This document shows positions 8,389-15,839 of a stretch of DNA of 64,000 nucleotides, one piece after another. The notes beneath the pieces were generated by a model, which did no database searches, was not told where the DNA came from, and saw only the letters and a list, made by a program, of their open reading frames with translations. The first letter of the stretch is position 1. Each line of letters begins with the position of its first letter. This DNA is from CAZZEX01 sp964653285 (GTDB taxonomy: Bacteria; Chloroflexota; Anaerolineae; B4-G1), in the NCBI GenBank assembly GCA_964653285.1, contig CAZZEX010000006.1, positions 1 through 64,000 on the forward strand, in the 5' to 3' direction. The translations under genes were made by a program, and so were the position numbers.

Positions 8389-9900
8389 TCAGACTTGCAC
8401 GCCGGCCGCGTAACCCATTACACTTTCCTCAGTTGCCTCAGCATGAGGCACCTCACCCACAATCTCCCCCCCGCGCATCACCAAAATGCGATCGCTCATG
8501 CCCAAGATCTCGGGAAGTTCTGAGGAGATCATGATCACTCCCACGCCGCTTGAAGCGAGTTCCCTGAGGAGCTGGTGCACGTCTGCCTTGACGCCTACGT
8601 CCACGCCACGAGTTGGTTCATCCACGATCAGAATCTTGGGCCTGAGTACCAACCACTTGGCCAGCATGACCTTTTGCTGGTTGCCACCGCTCAGGTTCAT
8701 GACCGTCTGTTCCAGGCTGGGCGTCTTGATGTCAAGATACTTCACTATATCAGTTACAGCCGCCAATATCTTGCGATGGTCCATAAACATGACGTTGCTG
8801 AACTGTTTGAGACCAGCGGCGATCGTGTTCTCTCTCACCGTGAGCGACAGGAAGAGCCCAGCCTGCTTGCGATCCTCGGGCACGTACCCCAGACCAAGTT
8901 GCACGGCGCCGGAGGGGGAATATATCTCAACCTTCTGCCCGTTGATGTATACTTCACCAGAGAGCAGGGGTTCGGCGCCAAAGATCGCTCTGGCCATATC
9001 GGTGCGGCCGGCACCGGCTAGCCCGGCAAAACCCAAGACCTCGCCTCTATGTAGCCTGAAGCTCACGTTTCTAAAGTTCGGGCCACTGAGATTCTTCACC
9101 TCAAACAGACATTCGTCGGTCACCTCTCCCCAGTCCGGGAAGTACTGGCTGAGTTCGCGGCCCACCATCATACGGACAATGTCGTTCTCCGTGGCTTCTC
9201 TGGTCTCGAGGGTGCCCACGATCCGACCATCTCGCAAGACCGTGAAGCGATCGGCGATCTCCATCACTTCGCTCAACTTGTGAGTGATGTACAAGACGGT
9301 GACGCCCCGTTCACTCAACCTTCTGATGACCCGGAAGAGAATCTCCGTCTCGTGGGTGGTTAGGGCTGAAGTCGGCTCATCTAGGATCAGGATCTTGGCC
9401 TGCCGCGATAAGGCGGTGGCGATCTCAACAACTTGTTGCAGGGCCACACTAAGATCCCGCACCGGCTGACGAGGGTCTATGTCCACCTCAAACGGTGCCA
9501 GCGCTTCACGGGTTTGTTGATATAGCCTGGGAAAGTTAACCAACCCCAGGCGTGTAAGGGGCTGGCGATTGGCGAATATGTTCTCCGCCACGCTCAGAGA
9601 GGGGGCCAGAGACAGGTCCTGGTGCACCATGCTGACGCCCAGTGTCTGGGCATAGTGAGGATTGTGAATCTCGATCGGTCTCTCTTCCAACCTAATCTCC
9701 CCGCTGTCTCTCTGATGCACGCCGGCCAGGATGAGCATCAAAGTCGATTTGCCGGCGCCATTCTCGCCCAGAAAGGCGTGCACTTCTCCCCGGCGAATCG
9801 TTACACTTGCGCCGTCCAAGGCTTGTGTGCCTGGAAAGGCTTTGGAGACGTTTCTCACCTCGAGTACAATATCGCTGTCATTCATCGCTCTAACCTTCAT
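8389..9900 (-). CDS. Ribose-type ABC transporter ATPase with two nucleotide-binding domains
   Basis: The 503-residue protein has the tandem-ATPase layout of RbsA/MglA. Domain 1 has Walker A GENGAGKSTLM near residue 43 and Walker B ILILDEPTSAL near 167. Domain 2 has the degenerate Walker A GLAGAGRTDMA typical of this family, the signature LSGGNQQKVMLAKWL near 405 and an intact ILIVDEPTRGVDVG. It powers import through the permease at 7313. An in-frame ATG at 9885 has a weak AAGG upstream and could be the true start. The gene begins 3 bases after the MBL-hydrolase stop. Confidence 0.92.
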   Translation of the reverse strand: MKVRAMNDSDIVLEVRNVSKAFPGTQALDGASVTIRRGEVHAFLGENGAGKSTLMLILAGVHQRDSGEIRLEERPIEIHNPHYAQTLGVSMVHQDLSLAPSLSVAENIFANRQPLTRLGLVNFPRLYQQTREALAPFEVDIDPRQPVRDLSVALQQVVEIATALSRQAKILILDEPTSALTTHETEILFRVIRRLSERGVTVLYITHKLSEVMEIADRFTVLRDGRIVGTLETREATENDIVRMMVGRELSQYFPDWGEVTDECLFEVKNLSGPNFRNVSFRLHRGEVLGFAGLAGAGRTDMARAIFGAEPLLSGEVYINGQKVEIYSPSGAVQLGLGYVPEDRKQAGLFLSLTVRENTIAAGLKQFSNVMFMDHRKILAAVTDIVKYLDIKTPSLEQTVMNLSGGNQQKVMLAKWLVLRPKILIVDEPTRGVDVGVKADVHQLLRELASSGVGVIMISSELPEILGMSDRILVMRGGEIVGEVPHAEATEESVMGYAAGVQV

Positions 9901-9903
9901 TGG

Positions 9904-10683
9904 CTATGCATGTTCTTTGAATATAACGAACATCTCGCCTTGCGTCATCAGAAGTGGCCTGACCTCTGGTGCGTATTCCTTGCAGGCCTCAAGGAACTGG
10001 GCCGGGTCGCCGTTATGCTCGGCGAACATCCAAAAGTGGCACGGGATAGCGACCTTGGCGCCAGCGTCGTGAGCCAGTTTGGCGGCCTCAATGCCATCGA
10101 GGTTACCGAAAGCACCGTTGATAGGCAGCACGATTACGTCAATGTCCATGGCAAACACGTCTTGCCACTTCTCAGGACGATAGGCAGAGTCGCCTACTTG
10201 CCACACTTTGATGTCGCCCACGGTCAGTATCACGCCCTGGGCGTCGGGAGCCAGGTCACCGTGGTCGGCGTAGACTCCAGTCAGGCTGAAGTCGCCGAAT
10301 TCCAGTGTCTGGCCCTGTTCCAAGATTAAGTATTTATCTTCGGGCAGGCCAAGATCCTGGTATTTGTTAAGGCAATCGGGCGCGCCCACAAACTTGGTGC
10401 GCGGATTCTGGGCCAGCATAGGGATGGCATCAACGTCGAGGTGGTCTTCGTGGGAATGGGTGCTGACGACGTAGTCGGCATCTACCTCTTCGACCTTGAT
10501 GGGCGTTCCCATTATCCGTTTGAAGCCATACAAGCGTTCCACGCAGTTGGTCAAATAAGGGTCAATGTAGATGATTGTGTCGCCAGGCGTCTTGTAAACG
10601 AAACCTGCCTGCGAAATCCAGAATATTGCCAGACTACCCGCCTCTACCCTGGTTTCTTGGATCTTGTGTGCCAGGTCAGACAT
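9904..10683 (-). CDS. MBL-fold metal-dependent hydrolase (UlaG/UPF0173-like)
   Basis: The 259-residue protein has a metallo-beta-lactamase fold with an intact metal site: STHSHEDHLDVDAI near residue 68 (HxHxDH) and later VGDSAYRP and IPCHFWMF, which provide further ligands. The short spacing and single-domain form resemble UlaG-type lactonases and UPF0173 hydrolases, which cleave lactone or phosphodiester-like bonds in the cytoplasm. GGGGGAGG six bases before the ATG at 10683 decides the start over a TTG at 10689. It is the first gene of the operon running to 604, suggesting that it opens a lactone or ester in the same catabolic route; the actual substrate is not evident. Confidence 0.85.
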   Translation of the reverse strand: MSDLAHKIQETRVEAGSLAIFWISQAGFVYKTPGDTIIYIDPYLTNCVERLYGFKRIMGTPIKVEEVDADYVVSTHSHEDHLDVDAIPMLAQNPRTKFVGAPDCLNKYQDLGLPEDKYLILEQGQTLEFGDFSLTGVYADHGDLAPDAQGVILTVGDIKVWQVGDSAYRPEKWQDVFAMDIDVIVLPINGAFGNLDGIEAAKLAHDAGAKVAIPCHFWMFAEHNGDPAQFLEACKEYAPEVRPLLMTQGEMFVIFKEHA

Positions 10684-10728
10684 TAGCAACCTCCCCCTTG
10701 TGACACAGGGATTTCCCTGGAGCGGTAG

Positions 10729-10819
10729 GTATCATCTCAATATGTAGGGGCGAACCCTCGTGGTCGCCCTCTTGGGCAGGTACAAGACCTGCCCCTACCC
10801 CGGTTTATTGAAAAGATAC
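10729..10819. mobile_element. MITE-like element 1 (91 bp, TIRs, 8-bp target duplication)
   Basis: The ends are inverted: GTATCATCTCAATA at 10729-10742 and its near-complement ending GAAAAGATAC at 10819 (two mismatches in 14). The flanks are AGCGGTAG (10721-10728) and AGCAGTAG (10820-10827), an 8-bp duplication with one mismatch. The interior holds GTAGGGGC and CCCCTAC in inverted orientation, so the whole element folds on itself. There is no coding capacity, so a transposase would have to act in trans. Confidence 0.8.
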
Positions 10820-10861
10820 AGCAGTAGCATCTGGCAAGTATTCCATGTGGACACCGGCTGC

Positions 10862-10968
10862 GTATCTTCTCAATATTTAGGGGGAGATGAGGAGGGCGGT
10901 TTTGCTAACCGCCAGCTGGTCGGATAGCAAATCCGACCTACAACCACCCCGATTTTTTGAGAAGATAC
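10862..10968. mobile_element. MITE-like element 2 (107 bp, TIRs, perfect 8-bp target duplication)
   Basis: The ends are inverted repeats GTATCTTCTCAA (10862-10873) and TTGAGAAGATAC (10957-10968), perfect over 12 bases. The element is bracketed exactly by CCGGCTGC at 10854-10861 and 10969-10976, a perfect 8-bp target duplication. Inside are two perfect hairpins, GGCGGT/ACCGCC (10895-10913) and GTCGGAT/ATCCGAC (10919-10937). A truncated relative in the opposite orientation lies at 40431-40513. Confidence 0.88.
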
Positions 10969-11124
10969 CCGGCTGCTTTGACGTCGTGAGAATTGCCATA
11001 TCTGGCCGATTCCCGGTGAAATCTCGGCCAGGAGCCTATATCTGGGGGTTCTCTGCCGACGAGGTCACCAGGAATACTTGCCAATTTGGAGGCCCCGAAA
11101 GCCTCCCAGGGAAATCAGGGTGAT

Positions 11125-11153
11125 ATTATACCATATCCGCTAGTTTCTGCCAA
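11125..11153 (-). promoter_or_regulatory. Sigma70-type promoter for the 10683-604 operon
   Basis: On the minus strand, TTGGCA (11153-11148) is followed after exactly 17 bases by a perfect TATAAT (11130-11125). The predicted start is near 11118. It points toward the MBL-hydrolase/ABC/E1 operon. Confidence 0.8.
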
Positions 11154-11174
11154 CACGCCTTTTCGGGGCGGGAG

Positions 11175-11346
11175 CGACGACTGATCGTCGGAAAAGGTTG
11201 ACCCCATCTCGTGGCTGGCGCCAACAAGCCCCAAAACTGCCACTTTTGGAGCAAATATCTGCGAAAATCACTCGAAACAAGCAGATTTCCCCCATTTTTT
11301 CAAGCCGTGGGAGGAACGGAATCGGAATTCCGACGAACAATCGTCG
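11175..11346. promoter_or_regulatory. Pair of palindromes CGACGA-N4-TCGTCG (candidate operators)
   Basis: Two perfect 16-base palindromes of the form CGACGA-N4-TCGTCG lie at 11175-11190 and 11331-11346, embedded in 22-base arms that are inverted relative to each other with three mismatches. The nearer one is centred about 65 bases upstream of the predicted transcription start. Dyad design, duplication and position suggest regulator-binding sites, possibly for looping. No regulator gene is in the window. The rest of 11191-11450 is AT-richer with no gene seen. Confidence 0.5.
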
Positions 11347-11450
11347 CACCCTTTCGGGGCGTTTCGAGCGGCTTTTGAGCCACTTTTCATGCCATCAGAC
11401 GAACACTAGCAGATAGAGTAATGTGTTTGCCAGGGTAAGGACGGTTGGTG

Positions 11451-12620
11451 TTAGAAACCAAACTCGAAATCGGGGATGATCTCCGGACCGCTCTCACGCA
11501 CGATGATGGTCTTCTCCGCGCGCGCACCAATCTCACCATCCAGCCCTTCGTAACTACCGGTTTCGATGCAGAAAACCATTCCTGCCTGGATGGGCGTCTC
11601 GTCGTAAGGCACCAGCCATGGGGTCTCATTGACGGTGACGCCAATCTGGTGGCCGGCGTAGTGTCCGATCTCGAGGCCGTGCTTGGCGAAGGCTCCCTTG
11701 GCAGCCCCGAAGGCCTCGCTTGCTTTGCGTCCAGGGCGCAGCACCTCGGCTGCCGCATAGAAGGCCTCGCGCGCGGCCACGCCGTAGAGTTTCTGCTTCT
11801 CGGTGGGTTCCACACCGCCGATGACCAGGATGTTGGTGCAATCCCCCCAGTATCCATTCACTCGTGGGCTAATATCCATGAGCGCCAGATCGCCCGGCTT
11901 GGTCACATAGTTTACCGGCCCGCCGGGGGCGATTTCCCTACAACGCTCACCCGTGACCAACTCGCCAGAGACGAACAGTGGGCGATCGGCCTTGAAATGC
12001 ATGGCCTGCGTGATAGCAGCCCACATTTCATATTCATTCTTGCCCGCCTTTTGGCACTGGTTAATTAGTTCCTTCTGGCCGGCGTTGACCACCTCGGCGG
12101 CGAATCGTAATAGTTCGATTTCGCGCTCTGTCTTTACCATGCGCGCTGCCGTCAACGCAGGACCAGCCTCAGTCAGCTCTACGTTGGGGAACTCATCAGC
12201 GAGCAAGCGCACGACGATCGCTGGCAGCGAGTTCTCCTCGATGGCCAGTCTTGCTTTGCCATTGCCCAGCCTCGCCTTCTTGAGTGTCCCACGAAGCAAC
12301 TCGATAAAGTCGTCCTTGGGTGATCTCTTTTCGAAAGGAGCGAACAGGGCAATCAGATTGTAATGTAACACCTCGTCAAACGTGCTCTGCTTCTTGGCCG
12401 CTTCTATGAGAAAGTTGCTCACCAGCATGAAACTCGCTGAGTCGTTGACGCCAAAGAGGGCCATGGGCCGCACATAAGACAGGTGCGCCGCTGGTCCATA
12501 CTCTACCGGCACCTCATAGTGACTGACGTAGGTCACGTTCTCGCCGGACGACAACAGAGCCCAATCCGCGCCGATTTCCTTCAGCCTGGCTCGTGCGCGT
12601 TCCAACTCTTCATTGACCAT
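11451..12620 (-). CDS. M24-family metallopeptidase-fold hydrolase (prolidase/creatinase type)
   Basis: The 389-residue protein has the two-domain pita-bread architecture: a creatinase-like N-terminal domain with WALLSSGENVTYVSHYEVP, and an M24 catalytic domain. All five metal ligands are visible: the two Asp in ALMDISPRVNGYWGDCTN near residue 245, His in HYAGHQIGV near 330, Glu in FCIETGSYEG and Glu in GARAEKTIIV. Members are Xaa-Pro aminopeptidases, prolidases and the metal-free creatinases; intact ligands favour a metal enzyme. It is the last gene of the operon starting at 19392, beside the corrinoid methyltransferase fusion, so hydrolysis of an N-methylated or Pro-like amide is possible but unproven. 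Confidence 0.88.
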   Translation of the reverse strand: MVNEELERARARLKEIGADWALLSSGENVTYVSHYEVPVEYGPAAHLSYVRPMALFGVNDSASFMLVSNFLIEAAKKQSTFDEVLHYNLIALFAPFEKRSPKDDFIELLRGTLKKARLGNGKARLAIEENSLPAIVVRLLADEFPNVELTEAGPALTAARMVKTEREIELLRFAAEVVNAGQKELINQCQKAGKNEYEMWAAITQAMHFKADRPLFVSGELVTGERCREIAPGGPVNYVTKPGDLALMDISPRVNGYWGDCTNILVIGGVEPTEKQKLYGVAAREAFYAAAEVLRPGRKASEAFGAAKGAFAKHGLEIGHYAGHQIGVTVNETPWLVPYDETPIQAGMVFCIETGSYEGLDGEIGARAEKTIIVRESGPEIIPDFEFGF

Positions 12621-12667
12621 CGTTCTTCTCCTTTATCTGTTGTGCTGAACCTGACCCTCAAGACCGA

Positions 12668-14398
12668 TCAATCCTGCATCGCGGCCTTGGCTCTACTGGC
12701 CGCGGATGCCGCATCGGGGGCGTACAGGTCCCCCCCAATTTGTGCTACCCATTCTGCGGTCACGGGCGCTCCGCCTACCATAACTTTTACGTCATCGCGC
12801 ACGCCCACCTCGACCAACGCTTGGATGGCCGCCTCGACCATGGGCATAGTGGTGGTTAGCAGGGTGGAGAGGCCCAGGAAGTCAGGTTTATACTCCTTCA
12901 CCGCCGCTACGAACTTCGCGTTGGGTACGTTCACGCCCAGGTCAATGACCTCGAAGCCCTGCCCTTCGAGCATCACGGCCACCAGGTTCTTGCCGATGTC
13001 GTGCAGATCGCCATTCACTGTGCCGATGACGACCTTGCCCATCGGTTTCACGTCGCCCGATTTGAGCAGCGGGCGCAGGATGGTCAATCCGGCCTTCATG
13101 GCGCGGGCGGAGATGAGCATCTCCGGCACGAAGCACTCCTCTGCCTCGAAGCGCCGTCCTACTTCACCCATCGCGGGGATAAGCCCCTGGTCGAGCACCT
13201 CTCCCGGGCCATGCCCCGCTTCCAATGCCCGCTTCACTGCGTTTTCCGTCTTGCCCACATCACCAGCGACTACGTTTTCGCTGATCTGTTCAAAGATGTT
13301 CGTGACACGTCCCGGCGCCTGGCCGTAGACCAGGTCACGTATGGCCACGCCGTCCTGCATTGTAGGCGAGAGGGTCTGCAGGGACAACCCCACCGGGGAC
13401 AGTTCATCCATGATGTGGTCGAACTCTTCCAGCGTGGCGTCGGCGTAAGCCATGCATGGCTTCTTCTCCTGGATCTTCTTCCAGCCAGCGATGACCTTCT
13501 CCAACTCGCAGACGCCGATGTCGTAGTTCAGTTCCAACACGTCTATCTCATCCACAGCCAGCACCAGGTCCACCGGCCACAGGTAGTTGCCGTGCAGGTG
13601 GAAGGCTAACATGGGGAACTCGGCCGCAATACGCCGCACCTGTGGCAGAAAGATGTCTTCGTAGAAGCGCGGCGAGAGCACGGCGGAAACCGCGTCATCC
13701 TGCAGCCAGATCCCTTTCTCTGGCATCCAGCAACGCAGCCCGGCGCAGCCCACGATGTAGCCGTTCTCAGATTCGGGAACGAGTTCCAACTGGGCCTTGC
13801 CGACCTCGATCCACACGTCGGCGCAGATCTCAGCCAGCCGCCGCACGTTCTCCGGGCAGTCATACAGGTCTAGCCCCAGGTTACTGGCGCCGCGCATGGC
13901 CGAGCACATATCAGCCGGCCCGCGCATCAGGGTGGGCCCGCAGGCGAAACGCCCGTCTGAGTGCTTGACCAGCGCCTCCAGAAACTCCAACAGTTTCTGG
14001 GCCCAGAGGTTGTCCTCCAGGGTAGGGCGCTTCCAGCCGTACGTGTCCCAATCAGGGATACATGGATCGGCCCACATGGTCGTGCCGGAGAAGTGGATGG
14101 GACAGCCCATAATCGCCTCCATCCACGGCACACCGTAGAACGCGCCCATCGAGAAGGGATAGTCATCGTCCAACTCGGTGTACGCCTTCCACAGAGTGTC
14201 CACGTCTTTGAGGAAGAGGTCAATCGGGATATCGTCCGGCTGAACAGGGCCGGGTTGCATGGCCGCGGCCACGCTGGGGTACTGCTGGTGAATGAAGAAG
14301 CCGAACAGCCAAGACCCGATAAGCGGGCGGTCTGTAGGCTCCCTGTTCAGGAATGCTTGGTGTCGCCTGAATTTTGCAGGATCCATGCCGAGTCGCAT
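12668..14398 (-). CDS. CmuA-like methyltransferase-corrinoid fusion protein
   Basis: The 576-residue protein joins two modules. Residues 1 to about 345 are UroD/MtaA-like, starting MRLGMDPAKFRRHQAFLNRE, with AFHLHGNYLWPVD near 300, where the family His-x-Cys zinc motif reads His-x-His. Residues 355-576 form a methionine-synthase-type cap plus B12-binding domain with NGDLHDIGKN, whose His coordinates cobalt, and VMVGGAPVT. This order matches chloromethane methyltransferase CmuA, which moves a methyl group to its own corrinoid. GGAG 8 bases before the ATG at 14398 supports the start; a far longer in-frame extension would overlap the lipoprotein gene and its hairpin. Its methyl donor is unknown. 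Confidence 0.85.
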   Translation of the reverse strand: MRLGMDPAKFRRHQAFLNREPTDRPLIGSWLFGFFIHQQYPSVAAAMQPGPVQPDDIPIDLFLKDVDTLWKAYTELDDDYPFSMGAFYGVPWMEAIMGCPIHFSGTTMWADPCIPDWDTYGWKRPTLEDNLWAQKLLEFLEALVKHSDGRFACGPTLMRGPADMCSAMRGASNLGLDLYDCPENVRRLAEICADVWIEVGKAQLELVPESENGYIVGCAGLRCWMPEKGIWLQDDAVSAVLSPRFYEDIFLPQVRRIAAEFPMLAFHLHGNYLWPVDLVLAVDEIDVLELNYDIGVCELEKVIAGWKKIQEKKPCMAYADATLEEFDHIMDELSPVGLSLQTLSPTMQDGVAIRDLVYGQAPGRVTNIFEQISENVVAGDVGKTENAVKRALEAGHGPGEVLDQGLIPAMGEVGRRFEAEECFVPEMLISARAMKAGLTILRPLLKSGDVKPMGKVVIGTVNGDLHDIGKNLVAVMLEGQGFEVIDLGVNVPNAKFVAAVKEYKPDFLGLSTLLTTTMPMVEAAIQALVEVGVRDDVKVMVGGAPVTAEWVAQIGGDLYAPDAASAASRAKAAMQD

Positions 14399-14441
14399 GT
14401 AGGAATCTCCTTTCCGCTCAAGAGCGCAACGCACTATGGAG

Positions 14442-14479
14442 CGAGAGCCTGTGCTCGCACGATGGAGCACAGGCCCTCG
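14442..14479 (-). promoter_or_regulatory. Strong stem-loop after second lipoprotein gene
   Basis: GCCTGTGCTC (14447-14456) pairs with GAGCACAGGC (14465-14474) around an 8-base loop. After one mismatch the stem extends by five pairs (GCGAG with CTCGC). It lies just after the binding-protein gene and has no T run on the minus side. Its position matches the stem at 6002-6042 in the other transporter operon, which suggests mRNA protection of the binding-protein message. Confidence 0.7.
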
Positions 14480-14501
14480 CATCCGTGGTTCATCTTCTAC
14501 T

Positions 14502-15677
14502 TCACTCTTCGATTCCTGTGGCCTCCTCAAGCGAGATCTGCACAAGCGCGCCTGGCCAATTATATTGCGGCTGGAAGCCAGGTGGCAGGTCGGGGAAGGC
14601 ATTCACGCCGATTTCGAGCTGGCTAGTGACATCTGGCCTGCCGATGCTAATGCTGGCATCGGTGACCACATAGCTGGCAGGCCAGGCCTGTTCCTTAGGC
14701 ACATCCTCACCCTTGAACAGGCGGTAAGCTGTATCAAGGGAACCGATGCTGCCTGGGTTGGGGTCCATGTTGACGAAGCAGACCCTGCCTGGCTCGGCAC
14801 ACAACACTGCGTTGACGTTGTACGCCTGACAGTACATGGCGGGCAGGTAGTCGAGACCGGCGTTCTCAAAGGCCGACACCACCGTCGTACAGTACCCCTG
14901 GGTAAAGACGACGTCGACCTTCTCGTTTGGGTTGGCAGCCAAGATAGCCGAGATCAGCGGCTCCTGCGGCCCTTCCGCAAACTCGCCGTAGTACTCGCCT
15001 ATGATGTTGATGTTCTCCTCAGGAGCGACGCTCAGCATACCATCCAGGCCACCCTGGTAGATGCGGTCAGCGACCTCGACAGCCTGGAGGCCCCTGTCCA
15101 TGATCACGTTGACCGGATGCTTGTCGGCCCCGGTCGCCAACGCCAGCCACTTTCCGGCGTCAAACGACCATTGATAGAAGTCAAACTCGATGGCGTACTC
15201 GCAAGCGCCCGGCCGAGCGGTGATGTCGAAGGTCACGACCACGACACCATTATCACAGGCCTTCGCGACGATGTCGTTAACCGACGTGTTATCCACGGCA
15301 TCGAGCAGAATGGCATCCACTCCCTCGGCGATCAGGTTCTCTAACCCGGCCCTCTGTGCCTCCGGCGTGTTCTCGGTGTTGAGAATCTCGAAGTCGATCA
15401 CACTGGCGTAGGGCTCGTGCGTGGCAGCCGCCGCGCAAGCCCTCTGCATCTGGATGCGATAGTCGTTACCCAGGAACGAGTTGACCAGCACCACCCGGCA
15501 CTTGCCGTCCTTGCCATGACCGTTGGGGCATAGACGTTCAGCGGCCGGTTCTTCAGTCGCTGGCGCGGCCGGTTCTTCAGTCGCTGGCGCCGGAGTCTCC
15601 GCCGCCTTGCAGGCCGCCAGCATCAGGCTTGTTATCAGAACCAAGCCCAAAATCACGTATAGCTTCTTACCCTTCAT
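14502..15677 (-). CDS. Sugar-type ABC transporter substrate-binding lipoprotein
   Basis: The 391-residue precursor starts MKGKKLYVILGLVLITSLML and has lipobox LAAC (Cys near residue 23), then a repeated PATEEPAA linker that probably spans cell-wall or envelope space. The mature domain is a type 1 periplasmic-binding fold with AEGVDAILLDAVDN, VVVVTFDITAR and IIGEYYGEFAEGPQEPLI segments. It serves the two permeases at 15840-17830. AGGAGG upstream of the ATG at 15677 supports this start over one at 15722. The sequence is distinct from the lipoprotein at 6112, so the two transporters probably take different ligands. Confidence 0.9.
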   Translation of the reverse strand: MKGKKLYVILGLVLITSLMLAACKAAETPAPATEEPAAPATEEPAAERLCPNGHGKDGKCRVVLVNSFLGNDYRIQMQRACAAAATHEPYASVIDFEILNTENTPEAQRAGLENLIAEGVDAILLDAVDNTSVNDIVAKACDNGVVVVTFDITARPGACEYAIEFDFYQWSFDAGKWLALATGADKHPVNVIMDRGLQAVEVADRIYQGGLDGMLSVAPEENINIIGEYYGEFAEGPQEPLISAILAANPNEKVDVVFTQGYCTTVVSAFENAGLDYLPAMYCQAYNVNAVLCAEPGRVCFVNMDPNPGSIGSLDTAYRLFKGEDVPKEQAWPASYVVTDASISIGRPDVTSQLEIGVNAFPDLPPGFQPQYNWPGALVQISLEEATGIEE

Positions 15678-15839
15678 CTCCTTTACCTCCTGAGAATTTT
15701 GTGTGAACTCACCACGTATCAACTGCCAACACTACAATCGTACATCCACATTCCTGCGTATCACCCCCTTTCCCTGTTTTCTCCACAATCTGTCTATACC
15801 TTTCGTCGCCAAGCGCTGGAACTGCTCAACACAGCCAGG

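Larger units (their letters stand above)
10684..11118 (-). promoter_or_regulatory. Long structured 5' leader of the first transporter operon
   Basis: No gene is seen here. If transcription starts near 11118, the first gene has a leader of about 430 nt. It begins with a hairpin (GGAGGC 11088-11093 with GCCTCC 11101-11106), then TGGCCGA 11003-11009 with TCGGCCA 11024-11030, and then two inserted MITE-like elements. I matched no known riboswitch. The leader may control expression, or may simply have grown through the insertions. Confidence 0.45.

Noticed and set aside
10684..11118. Cobalamin or other known riboswitch in the operon leader
   Set aside because: No B12 box or other familiar aptamer core was found, and the strongest structures are explained by the mobile elements.
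10729..11352. CRISPR array
   Set aside because: Repeats here are inverted, not regularly spaced direct repeats, and there are no spacers or cas genes.
12668..14602. 644-residue version of the CmuA-like protein
   Set aside because: The extra N-terminal 68 residues overlap the lipoprotein gene and the 14442-14479 hairpin, have no homology-like character, and the ATG at 14398 has a good Shine-Dalgarno.
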